This document shows, piece after piece, positions 1 through 6,027 of a stretch of DNA of 6,037 bases; within the stretch, counting starts at the first letter, position 1; each line of letters starts with the position of its first letter. The notes under the pieces were generated by a model. That model was given only the letters and a program-made list of their open reading frames with translations. It made no database searches and was not told the origin of the DNA. Position numbers and translations under genes: made by a program. The DNA is from Bacillota bacterium (GTDB lineage: Bacteria > Bacillota > Clostridia > Lachnospirales > Anaerotignaceae): assembly GCA_017547125.1 (NCBI GenBank), contig JAFYQL010000026.1:1-6037 (forward strand), in the 5' to 3' direction.

Positions 1-1029
1 AAAATTGAAAGTGTTTCAATCACCTATCCGGGCACCGTTCAAACACAGATTTATTCCAACGGAGAAGATGCAAATATAAACGAAGTTTATTATCCTGATT
101 TTGTTGAAGCAGAAGATATCGCCAATGTAGTTGCTCTTCACAGACATAAAATCGTGAACCGCGACGGCGGCGGACGCAGTCTTCCAATCATCTACACCCT
201 TAAAGACGGATGCAAGGTTTACAGAGAATACACAATCAATTTTGATATTGATAAGGATATTGCAGCGCCTGTTTATGCCAGCGATGTCTACAAGAAATAT
301 CAGTTCCCTGTATATGACGGCACAACAAAAACCCCTTCTTCATTCCATCTTAGCTATATGGACAACTTCATTATGGAAATCAATTCAAAAGCCGAAATGG
401 CAAAACATGAAGAGGCACTCATAAAAGACATTTAAAGCCTTGAATTCGATGATTACACTTGGATTTTCAACACAGAAGCACAATGCCCTGTTTCACTTGA
501 TATGTATTACACAAAAGATGCAACAACAGAATCAGGAATTGCTCTCACATATGAAGTGCTTGAAAAAAATACTCTCGGCGACAGTTATGCCATCACAGAC
601 AAATACATAAACACACTTAAAGTTCTCGATGAAATTGGTATTGAATATGGCTTTGATGCAGAAGATGTTGAAGCAATAGGCATAAACGTATACAACTACA
701 ACAGTTATTACAAAGATGAAATGTTCTATGGCGAAACAACTAAGGCTCCGGCAGTAGTCAGTGATACAGGCGACTATCAGCTTGATGCAGAATATGGCGA
801 ATCATATTATGACTGCCTTATCAGAGATGAAGAAATAATACGCGAAATAACTGAGTTTTCCAAAACTGCATACAAAAACAAAACAATTAATGGCTCACGC
901 CTTTCAGTTGATGTCACATTCCATATGAAAGACAATAACAAAATGGTTTACTACACATCCATCTCATTCGGCTATGAAGATATGCCTCAGGTATTTCAGG
1001 ATATAGTAAACAGTGTGTATAACAGATAA
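1..1029 (+). pseudogene. 3' part of an ABC-2 permease-like gene (possible DUF6449-type domain), interrupted by an in-frame TAA
   Basis: Frame 1 is open from the window edge to a TAA at 433-435 (codon 145). The same frame then continues without interruption to a TAA at 1027-1029. The 5' end lies outside the window. The visible protein is hydrophilic, with no membrane segment. Recognisable pieces are YTLKDGCKVYREYTI (about codons 65-79), YKKYQFPVY (codons 96-104) and, after the stop, a YINTLKVLDEIGIE stretch. This recalls the C-terminal extracytoplasmic domain (DUF6449-like) of Firmicute ABC-2 type permeases; that assignment is from memory of the family and is tentative. The Met at 502 has no ribosome binding site upstream, so the second half is unlikely to be a separate gene. 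One base change (for example GAA or AAA to TAA) explains the stop. Because TAA also ends pyrB, pyrK and pyrD, reassignment of TAA is unlikely; a nonsense mutation or a sequencing/assembly error is more likely. The gene converges on the pyr operon and shares its terminator. Confidence 0.65.
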
Positions 1030-1066
1030 AAAAATCCCTCTCCAAAACGGAGAGGGATAATTTTTT
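1028..1066. terminator. Bidirectional intrinsic terminator between convergent genes
   Basis: A perfect 10-bp inverted repeat, ATCCCTCTCC (1034-1043) and GGAGAGGGAT (1049-1058), encloses a 5-nt AAAAC loop. On the plus strand the stem is followed after two bases by six T (1061-1066). On the minus strand the run of A at 1028-1033 gives six U directly after the stem. It therefore fits a terminator in both directions: for the gene ending at 1029 (+) and for pyrE, whose stop codon lies 16 nt before the stem. Confidence 0.92.
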
Positions 1067-1074
1067 GTCTTTAA

Positions 1075-1737
1075 TCAGAATACACAGTACTGAGCCATGT
1101 ATGCTTCCATTTTTGGAAGTACATCTTCGTATGTGCCCTTTTCTTTAAGATATTCGTAGATATCTTTTACAGAAATGATTGAGTGAACGTTGATACCGAA
1201 TTCATCCATAACTTCCATAACAGCTGTTTTTGTGCCGTCTTTGCCAACTTCGCATCTGTTAACAGAAATAAACATATCTGTAACCTTAACATCTGCAGCG
1301 CCGTAAAGTACAGGCATTGTTTCTCTGATAGCTGTGCCGGCTGTAATTACGTCTTCAATGATGATAAGTTTGTCGCCGTCAACTGGTTTGTAACCTACAA
1401 GGCTGCCGCCTTCGCCGTGGTCTTTAGCTTCTTTTCTGTTGAAGAAGTATGGTTTATCAATATCATATTCTGTAGCAAGGTTTGCTGCTGCAGCTGCTGC
1501 AAGAGGAATACCCTTGTAAGCAGGACCAAACATAGCATCAAAATCTTCGCCCACTGTTTCTTTGATAAGTTTTGAATAGAATTTTGCAAGTGTAGCAATC
1601 TGTTTACCTGTTTTGTAGTTACCTGTGTTTACAAAGTATGGTGTGTTTCTTCCGCTTTTTGTAACGAAATCGCCAAAACGAAGTACATCAGCACTCATCA
1701 TAAATTCAATAAATTCTACCTTTGAAGCGTCAAGCAT
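1075..1737 (-). CDS. pyrE: Orotate phosphoribosyltransferase
   Basis: Cytoplasmic enzyme of UMP synthesis that transfers the ribose phosphate of PRPP to orotate, giving OMP and pyrophosphate. The 220-residue protein is full length for the family. Visible signatures are the N-terminal SGRNTPYFVNTG segment (residues 28-39), GPAYKGIPLA (71-80), the mobile catalytic loop RKEAKDHGEGG (101-111) and the PRPP-binding motif LIIIEDVITAGTAIR (124-138). The start is an ATG with a strong AGGGAGGA ribosome binding site at 1746-1753, whose first base is the last base of the pyrD stop codon. The 15-nt spacing and shared bases suggest translational coupling to pyrD. It is the last gene of the operon, ends in TGA and runs into the terminator at 1028-1066. 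The poly-Ala stretch at residues 80-86 comes from GCN codons in the helix after GIPL and is normal for this family. Confidence 0.97.
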   Translation of the reverse strand: MLDASKVEFIEFMMSADVLRFGDFVTKSGRNTPYFVNTGNYKTGKQIATLAKFYSKLIKETVGEDFDAMFGPAYKGIPLAAAAAANLATEYDIDKPYFFNRKEAKDHGEGGSLVGYKPVDGDKLIIIEDVITAGTAIRETMPVLYGAADVKVTDMFISVNRCEVGKDGTKTAVMEVMDEFGINVHSIISVKDIYEYLKEKGTYEDVLPKMEAYMAQYCVF

Positions 1738-1752
1738 GGTTTAAATCCTCCC

Positions 1753-2664
1753 TTAGTCAATAATTCCTCTTATTTCAGATAAATCTTTAATATTGTTTTC
1801 TCTCATATATCTTTCGATACCTTCAGCAACTTCAACTGTTGCAAATGGATTTGCAAAGTTTGCACTGCCCACTGCAACACCTGTTGCGCCTGCCATAATA
1901 AATTCGATGGCATCTTCCCAAGTTGCAATGCCGCCCATACCGATGATAGGCACGTCAACTGCCTTGCCAACCTGATATACCATTCTTACAGCCACAGGCT
2001 TGATAGCAGGGCCTGAGAAACCGCCAACCTTGTTTGCAAGCACAGGCTGTCTCTTATTGATGTCAATTCTCATACCGAGAAGTGTATTGATAAGTGAAAC
2101 TGCATCTGCACCGCCTGCAACAACGGCTTTTGCAATTTCAGTAATGTCTGTTACGTTTGGTGTAAGCTTAACGATAAGAGGTTTCTTGCAGTATTTTCTT
2201 ACTTCAGAAACTACTTTTTCAGCCATAGCAGGCACTGTACCAAATGTGATACCGCCTTCTTTTACGTTAGGACAAGAAATGTTAAGCTCAAACATATCTA
2301 CATCTGCATCTGAAAGCTTTTCAGCAACTGCACAGTATTCTTCAATAGTGTGACCGCAGATATTTACGATGATTTTTGTGTCAAACTGTCTTAAAAACGG
2401 AATGTCGTTTTCGATGAAGTAGTCAGCACCAGGATTCTGAAGACCAACTGAGTTGAGCATACCGCCATATGTTTCAGCAATTCTTGGGGCATTGTTGCCT
2501 TTCCAAGGCTCAGCCGCAACCCCCTTAACAGTTACAGCACCAAGTTTTGAAAGATCAACAAATTCACTGAATTCTCTTCCGCTGCCAAATGTACCAGAAG
2601 CAGTTGTGACAGGGTTTTTCATTTCTACGCCGCAAATTTTTACTGCTGTATTTACATTACTCAT
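1753..2664 (-). CDS. pyrD: Dihydroorotate dehydrogenase class 1B, catalytic (FMN) subunit
   Basis: Oxidises dihydroorotate to orotate on FMN. In class 1B enzymes the electrons pass to the PyrK subunit and then to NAD+, in a cytoplasmic PyrD2-PyrK2 heterotetramer. The 303-residue protein has the expected TIM-barrel signatures: NPVTTASGTFG (17-27), TVKGV with Lys47 (45-49), MLNSVGLQNPG (69-79), and NISCPNVKEGG (128-138) with Cys131 as catalytic base. Cysteine at that place marks class 1 rather than the serine of the membrane-bound class 2. Further motifs are VKLTPN (165-170), NTLLGMRID (193-201), and the FMN-phosphate segments IIGMGGI (240-246) and GSANF (266-270). The ATG overlaps the end of pyrK by 8 nt and has a GAGGTGAT ribosome binding site at 2670-2677 inside pyrK, so the two partner subunits are probably translated in a coupled way. 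It ends in TAA. Confidence 0.97.
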   Translation of the reverse strand: MSNVNTAVKICGVEMKNPVTTASGTFGSGREFSEFVDLSKLGAVTVKGVAAEPWKGNNAPRIAETYGGMLNSVGLQNPGADYFIENDIPFLRQFDTKIIVNICGHTIEEYCAVAEKLSDADVDMFELNISCPNVKEGGITFGTVPAMAEKVVSEVRKYCKKPLIVKLTPNVTDITEIAKAVVAGGADAVSLINTLLGMRIDINKRQPVLANKVGGFSGPAIKPVAVRMVYQVGKAVDVPIIGMGGIATWEDAIEFIMAGATGVAVGSANFANPFATVEVAEGIERYMRENNIKDLSEIRGIID

Positions 2665-3430
2665 CCCAGATCACCTCATCTCCGAAAAATACAGGGCCGT
2701 CCTTGCACACTTTAAGGTGCTGCCAGTCACTTTCGCCCTTTTTCTGAATTTTAATTGCACAGCCAACGCATGCACCAATACCGCATGCCATTCTTTCTTC
2801 AAGAGAAACCTGGCAAGGAATATTGTTTTCCATAGCCCATTTTGCAAGGTATTTAAGCATTACCTTAGGACCGCATGAATAAATCATACCGCCTTCCGGC
2901 TTAACTTCATCAAGAAGCTGAACAACGTTGCCTTTGAAGCCAACACTGCCGTCATCTGTTGCAATGTGTACCTTTGCACCAAGTTCTTCAAGTCTTTCAA
3001 CAAGAATAGGTGTTGTTCTTGAGCCGATAAACACGTGGTTTTCGCCGTCAAGGTGTTTGATAAGTTCTACAAGCGGAGGAAGACCGATACCTCCGCCAAC
3101 GATAATATTTTTCTTAATTTCGTTATCAATCATAAATCCGTTGCCTAACGGGCCAACGCATCTTACTTCTGTGCCAACAGGAAGTGTTGTGAAGTATTCA
3201 CTGCCCTTGCCTGAAACCTGATAGATAATAGCAAGAGTGCCTTTTTCAGCATCATATTCGTTGATACTGATAGGTCTTGGAAGAATCATTTCGCCAAGGC
3301 CTGTATAAACATTTACAAACTGACCAGGTTTTGCTTCTGCAGAAATTTTTGGAAGCACAATAGTCATTTTGTAGGCGTTTGCACCAATTTTTATATTTTC
3401 AACAATTTCGCCGTACTCAACAAATTTCAT
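2657..3430 (-). CDS. pyrK: Dihydroorotate dehydrogenase electron transfer subunit (FAD, [2Fe-2S])
   Basis: Partner of PyrD that carries electrons from FMN through a [2Fe-2S] cluster to FAD and on to NAD+. The 257-residue protein follows the ferredoxin reductase-like layout. An N-terminal FAD-binding barrel carries RPISI (52-56) and GPLGNGF (93-99). A NAD-binding domain carries VGGGIGLPPL (111-120) and SCGP (185-188). The C-terminal cluster domain has Cys216, Cys221, Cys224 and Cys242 in CGIGACVGC and VCKDGPVF, which is the complete C-x4-C-x2-C-x17-C set of PyrK. The ATG start is supported by GGAGGA at 3439-3444, 8 nt upstream. A 45-nt spacer with no visible hairpin or promoter separates it from pyrC. 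It ends in TAA, overlapping pyrD by 8 nt. Confidence 0.97.
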   Translation of the reverse strand: MKFVEYGEIVENIKIGANAYKMTIVLPKISAEAKPGQFVNVYTGLGEMILPRPISINEYDAEKGTLAIIYQVSGKGSEYFTTLPVGTEVRCVGPLGNGFMIDNEIKKNIIVGGGIGLPPLVELIKHLDGENHVFIGSRTTPILVERLEELGAKVHIATDDGSVGFKGNVVQLLDEVKPEGGMIYSCGPKVMLKYLAKWAMENNIPCQVSLEERMACGIGACVGCAIKIQKKGESDWQHLKVCKDGPVFFGDEVIWDE

Positions 3431-3475
3431 TTTTTATATCCTCCAATGCTTTGATTGTTACATTTTTGGTTTGAA

Positions 3476-4762
3476 TCAGATTAATTCTCCGTTTTCAACA
3501 ACTACCTTGCCGCCTACTATTGTGCAAAGTACTTTGCCTTTTACTTCATATCCGTCAAATGGAGTGTTTTTACCTTTTGATTTGAATGTATTTACATCAA
3601 TATTGTAGAGTGTATCTGCATCGATAATTGCAATGTCAGCAACCTTGCCAACTGAGATATCACCTTTTTCGATACCAAGTACGTTTGCAGGGTTGATTGT
3701 CATTTTTTCAATAAGTTCCATTGGTGTAAGGTATCCGCCTTCAACAAGTGTTGTAACACCAAGGGCAAGTGCTGTTTCAAGACCTACGATACCAAATGCT
3801 GCTTTGTCATATTCGCAGTTCTTTTCGTCAATTGAGTGTGGTGCGTGGTCTGTTGCGATACAGTTGATTGTGTTGTCTTTAAGAGCATTTCTTAAAGCTT
3901 CAACGTCTTCGTTGCTTCTGAGCGGCGGATTCATCTTTGTGTTTGCATCATAGCTTACAACTGCTTCGTCTGAAAGTGTGAAGTGATGTGGACATACTTC
4001 TGCACTAACCTTAACACCTCTTGCGTGTGCTTCTCTTAAAAGCTGTACGCTGCCTCTTGTACTAACGTGGCAAAGATGAAGCTTTGCACCTGTTGTTTCA
4101 GCAAGAAGAATATCTCTTGCAGCAATAACGTCTTCAGAGTCGTTTGAGATGCCTTTAAGACCCATAATCTGGCTCTGTACACCTGCATTCATAACGCCGC
4201 TGCCAACAAGAGCCTTGTCTTCACAGTGGCTGAGCACAGGAATATTGAACATCTTTGAGTAGTTCATAGCAGTTTTAAGAAGGCCTGCATTCATAACACT
4301 CTTGCCGTCTTCGCTGATTGCACATGCACCTGCTTTTGTCATTTTGCCGATTTCAGCAAGTTCTTCCCCTGCCTGACCTTTTGTAATGGCACCGATAGGA
4401 AGCACATTAACAACTGCGCCTCTTGAAATACGAAGGTTAAGGTATTCAACCATAATTTCACTGTCGATAACAGGGCTTGTGTTTGGCATACAGCAGATAG
4501 TTGTGAAACCACCCATAGCTGCAGCCTGGCTGCCTGTTTCAATTGTTTCTTTATATTCAAAGCCAGGGTCTCTTAAATGAACATGAAGGTCAATAAAACC
4601 AGGTGTTACCCATTTGCCTTCAGCATCAATAACCTTGTCAGCTTCTGTTTCGATATGTTCAGCGATTTCAGCTACCTTGTCGTCAATAACAAGAATATCG
4701 CCTTTAGCATCCATATTTGATGCAGGATTTATAATTCTTCCGTTTTTAATAAGCAGTTTCAA
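3476..4762 (-). CDS. pyrC: Dihydroorotase, class I (zinc enzyme)
   Basis: Cyclises N-carbamoyl-L-aspartate to dihydroorotate. The 428 residues match the class I dihydroorotases of Firmicutes. Metal and active-site residues are all present: His60 and His62 in DLHVHLRDPG (with Arg64), Asn94 in MPNT, Asp152 in ISEDGK, His179 in SHCED, His232 in LCHVST and Asp305 in ATDHAPH. Asp152 fills the metal-bridging place held by a carboxylated lysine in class II enzymes, as in the Bacillus type. The start is a TTG at 4760-4762, not ATG. It is chosen because a perfect GGAGGT (4770-4775) lies 7 nt upstream and because the protein begins with the family's usual MKLLIKNGRI. Only one base separates the pyrB stop from this TTG, so translation is probably coupled. 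It ends in TGA. Confidence 0.97.
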   Translation of the reverse strand: MKLLIKNGRIINPASNMDAKGDILVIDDKVAEIAEHIETEADKVIDAEGKWVTPGFIDLHVHLRDPGFEYKETIETGSQAAAMGGFTTICCMPNTSPVIDSEIMVEYLNLRISRGAVVNVLPIGAITKGQAGEELAEIGKMTKAGACAISEDGKSVMNAGLLKTAMNYSKMFNIPVLSHCEDKALVGSGVMNAGVQSQIMGLKGISNDSEDVIAARDILLAETTGAKLHLCHVSTRGSVQLLREAHARGVKVSAEVCPHHFTLSDEAVVSYDANTKMNPPLRSNEDVEALRNALKDNTINCIATDHAPHSIDEKNCEYDKAAFGIVGLETALALGVTTLVEGGYLTPMELIEKMTINPANVLGIEKGDISVGKVADIAIIDADTLYNIDVNTFKSKGKNTPFDGYEVKGKVLCTIVGGKVVVENGELI

Positions 4763-4763
4763 A

Positions 4764-5678
4764 TTATTTACCTCCTGTCATAAGTAATTTAAGTATAGCC
4801 ATTCTTACTGCAACGCCGTTTTTAACCTGAATATTGATAACTGAGTTTTCGCCGTCAACAACTTCTGTTGTAAATTCGATACCTCTGTTAACAGGACCCG
4901 GATGCATAACAAGAACATCTTTTTTAGCATATTTAAGAATTTCAGGGTTTACGCCGAAAAGCTGTCTGTATTCGGCAAGGCCTGGGAAAGATACTGTTTT
5001 CTGTCTTTCAAACTGAATACGAAGACCCATAACAACGTCTGCATCTGTCACTGCTTCTTTGATTGAAGATGTTGTTTTGATGCCAAGCTTGCCAAGACCG
5101 CCAAGCATTGTGCTTGGGCCTGCAAGTGTAACTTCAGCACCAAGTTTGCTTAAACCAAAAACATTACTTCTCGCAACACGGCTGTGGCTGATGTCACCGA
5201 TGATAGCAACCTTGAGACCTTCAAAATTTTTCTTGTATTCTCTGATTGTGAAAAGGTCAAGAAGCGCCTGTGTAGGATGTTCATTGGCACCGTCACCTGC
5301 GTTTACAACGTGTGCATCTACATTTTTTGCAAGAACGTGAGGTGCACCTGTGTGTGAATTACGCATAATCATAATGTCAACACCCATCTGGTCAAGTGTC
5401 TTGCCTGTATCTATAAGGCTTTCGCCCTTTTTAACACTGCTTGTTGAAATACCAAGATCCTGAACAGTTGCACCAAGGTATTCGCCTGCAAGTGCAAATG
5501 ATGTTTTTGTTCTTGTACTGTTTTCATAAAACAGTGTAATAATGCTTGCATTTTTAAGCTCGTCTGTTCTAAGCTCAGGATTATCGATGCGAAGTTTCAT
5601 TTCCTGTGCCACGTCTAAAATTTCAAGTATTTCTTCTTTAGACATTTCTCTAAGTCCTAAAACGTCTTTACGATTCAT
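4764..5678 (-). CDS. pyrB: Aspartate carbamoyltransferase, catalytic chain
   Basis: First committed step of pyrimidine synthesis: carbamoyl phosphate plus aspartate gives carbamoyl aspartate. The 304-residue protein has the usual length for a catalytic chain. The N-terminal carbamoyl phosphate domain carries FYENSTRTK (50-58), the 80s-loop SVKKGES (81-87) with Lys84, Arg106 before HTGAP (109-113) and EHPTQALLD (133-141) with His134 and Gln137. The aspartate domain carries GDISHSRVARSN (161-172) with Arg167, GLRIQFER (218-225) with Arg220, and HPGPVNRG (259-266). No pyrI regulatory chain follows, so the enzyme is probably an unregulated trimer as in Bacillus; this is inferred from the neighbourhood only. 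The ATG is preceded by a less perfect site, AAAGGGCGG, about 8 nt upstream. It is the first structural gene, 73 nt after the leader ORF stop, so its expression depends on reading through the terminator at 5719-5769. Confidence 0.97.
   Translation of the reverse strand: MNRKDVLGLREMSKEEILEILDVAQEMKLRIDNPELRTDELKNASIITLFYENSTRTKTSFALAGEYLGATVQDLGISTSSVKKGESLIDTGKTLDQMGVDIMIMRNSHTGAPHVLAKNVDAHVVNAGDGANEHPTQALLDLFTIREYKKNFEGLKVAIIGDISHSRVARSNVFGLSKLGAEVTLAGPSTMLGGLGKLGIKTTSSIKEAVTDADVVMGLRIQFERQKTVSFPGLAEYRQLFGVNPEILKYAKKDVLVMHPGPVNRGIEFTTEVVDGENSVINIQVKNGVAVRMAILKLLMTGGK
4770..4775 (-). promoter_or_regulatory. Ribosome binding site that fixes the TTG start of pyrC
   Basis: GGAGGT on the minus strand, 7 nt before the TTG at 4762-4760. 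It is formed by the last Gly-Gly-Lys codons of pyrB (GGA GGT AAA), followed by the pyrB TAA. A ribosome finishing pyrB therefore covers it. The near-consensus sequence may compensate for the weaker start codon. Confidence 0.85.
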
Positions 5679-5718
5679 TATTTATCCGCCCTTTCCTTTA
5701 AAAAATACGTAATTAATC

Positions 5719-5769
5719 AAAAAAGATAAAAATAAAGGCAATAAAAAGAAATCATCTTTTTATTGCCTT
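5719..5769 (-). terminator. Leader (attenuator) terminator upstream of pyrB
   Basis: On the minus strand AAGGCAATAAAAAGA (5769-5755) pairs perfectly over 15 bp with TCTTTTTATTGCCTT (5749-5735) around a 5-nt TGATT loop. A U-rich tail follows, ending in six T (5724-5719). The plus strand lacks a T tract at the matching place, so it is oriented towards pyrB. It lies between the operon promoter and pyrB, so it must be bypassed for expression. The TGA of the leader ORF is the first three bases of the loop, so a ribosome finishing the leader ORF would cover the 5' arm. Confidence 0.93.
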
Positions 5770-5883
5770 AAAATCAAATAAAAAAACATCAGCAAAAGCA
5801 CCCTTCGCTGAAGGATGTAAATCAGAATTAGCAAGATAAATTACGTGCATATCCATTTTTTCGCTTTTTTCAAAAAACATCAT
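5752..5883 (-). CDS. Leader peptide ORF of the pyr operon (pyrL-like, 43 codons)
   Basis: A short ORF begins with a double ATG (5883-5878) after a strong AGGAGG and ends with TGA at 5754-5752, in the loop of the attenuator terminator. The peptide starts MMFFEKSEKMDMHVIYLANS and ends DVFLFDFKAIKR. It has six Phe, all encoded by TTT, four of them from codon 30 on. No similarity to a functional protein family is recognised. Its length, place between promoter and pyrB, U-rich 3' half and overlap with the terminator match the role of the 44-codon E. coli pyrL leader. There, translation of the leader, not the peptide product, controls termination. Function is inferred from architecture; a stable small protein cannot be excluded. 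Using the second ATG would give 42 codons. Confidence 0.8.
   Translation of the reverse strand: MMFFEKSEKMDMHVIYLANSDLHPSAKGAFADVFLFDFKAIKR
5770..5787 (-). promoter_or_regulatory. U-rich tract, proposed UTP-sensitive pause region
   Basis: Leader ORF codons 33-38 read GTTTTTTTATTTGATTTT, with 14 T in 18 nt including a run of seven, and they end directly at the first base of the terminator stem. In the E. coli pyrBI leader a U-rich tract at the equivalent place makes RNA polymerase pause when UTP is low. The pausing role here is inferred. Confidence 0.65.
5799..5817 (-). promoter_or_regulatory. Possible pause hairpin in the leader RNA
   Basis: On the minus strand CATCCTTC (5817-5810) pairs with GAAGGGTG (5806-5799) over 8 bp with one G-U wobble and a 3-nt AGC loop. 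Its 3' edge lies 11 nt before the U-rich tract, a spacing compatible with hairpin-assisted pausing. An alternative fold, pairing ACATC and CAGC with GCTGATGT downstream, is also possible, so the active structure is uncertain. Confidence 0.5.
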
Positions 5884-5893
5884 AACGGGTAAT

Positions 5894-5899
5894 CCTCCT
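5894..5899 (-). promoter_or_regulatory. Ribosome binding site of the leader ORF
   Basis: AGGAGG on the minus strand, 10 nt before the first ATG and 13 nt before the second. It is closer to consensus than the site of pyrB itself. This argues that the leader ORF is really translated and favours the first ATG. Confidence 0.8.
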
Positions 5900-5925
5900 G
5901 CTTTTTCTTATTTTACATTCAAAAT

Positions 5926-5955
5926 ATTCTATCATAATTTTAAATATAGTGTCAA
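5926..5955 (-). promoter_or_regulatory. Sigma-A type promoter of the pyr operon
   Basis: A perfect -35 TTGACA (5955-5950) is followed after 18 bp by TAGAAT (5931-5926). The -10 is preceded by TGA, giving an extended -10 (TGATAGAAT). The predicted start is near A5919 or G5920, about 20 nt before the leader ribosome binding site. An attenuated transcript would be about 200 nt, ending near 5719. No sequence resembling a PyrR-binding loop was found by eye between the start and pyrB. Confidence 0.85.
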
Positions 5956-5994
5956 TAAAATGCACATAGTATTTTATTATCAAAAAACACTATA
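5945..5994. repeat. Nested inverted repeat overlapping the -35 region
   Basis: An outer 8-bp perfect inverted repeat, TATAGTGT (5945-5952) and ACACTATA (5987-5994), has arms 42 bp apart centre to centre. The left arm shares three bases with the -35 box. Inside lies a second 8-bp perfect inverted repeat, AATAAAAT (5954-5961) and ATTTTATT (5971-5978). It could be an operator or simply a product of AT-rich composition. It has no T tract or GC-rich stem, so it is not a convincing terminator. Confidence 0.4.
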
Positions 5995-6018
5995 ATAAAG
6001 GTACATAATATACTAAAA

Positions 6019-6027
6019 ATTATACCA
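6019..6027 (-). promoter_or_regulatory. Possible second upstream promoter element (extended -10)
   Basis: TGGTATAAT on the minus strand is a consensus -10 with a TGn extension, pointing towards the pyr operon about 90 nt upstream of the main promoter. Any -35 would lie beyond the right edge of the window, so it cannot be judged. AT-rich spacers produce such matches by chance. Confidence 0.25.

Noticed and set aside
502..1029. Separate gene starting at the ATG at 502
   Set aside because: There is no ribosome binding site upstream, and the same frame is open back to the TAA at 433, so it is the continuation of the broken upstream frame.
1474..1505. GCTGCTGCAGCTGC repeat in pyrE as a microsatellite or Gln-rich reading frame on another frame
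   Set aside because: It encodes the run of Ala after GIPL in a normal PyrE helix; the other frames are shadows.
3431..3475. Internal promoter or terminator between pyrC and pyrK
   Set aside because: The 45-nt spacer shows only the pyrK ribosome binding site; no hairpin with a U tract and no -35/-10 pair were seen.
5770..5883. Phe-rich leader peptide suggesting amino-acid (Phe) attenuation
   Set aside because: The Phe codons are all TTT and fall largely in the U-rich tract directly before a pyr terminator; the operon makes pyrimidines, so UTP sensing explains them better, and no alternative antiterminator typical of amino-acid attenuators was found.
5913..5918. ATG directly followed by TAA at the predicted transcription start (minus strand), resembling a start-stop element
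   Set aside because: It has no ribosome binding site, lies at or next to the predicted 5' end, and is expected by chance in AT-rich sequence.
5991..5996. TATAAT on the plus strand as a divergent promoter
   Set aside because: No -35-like sequence lies 16-18 bp upstream, and the hexamer overlaps the AT-rich inverted repeat.
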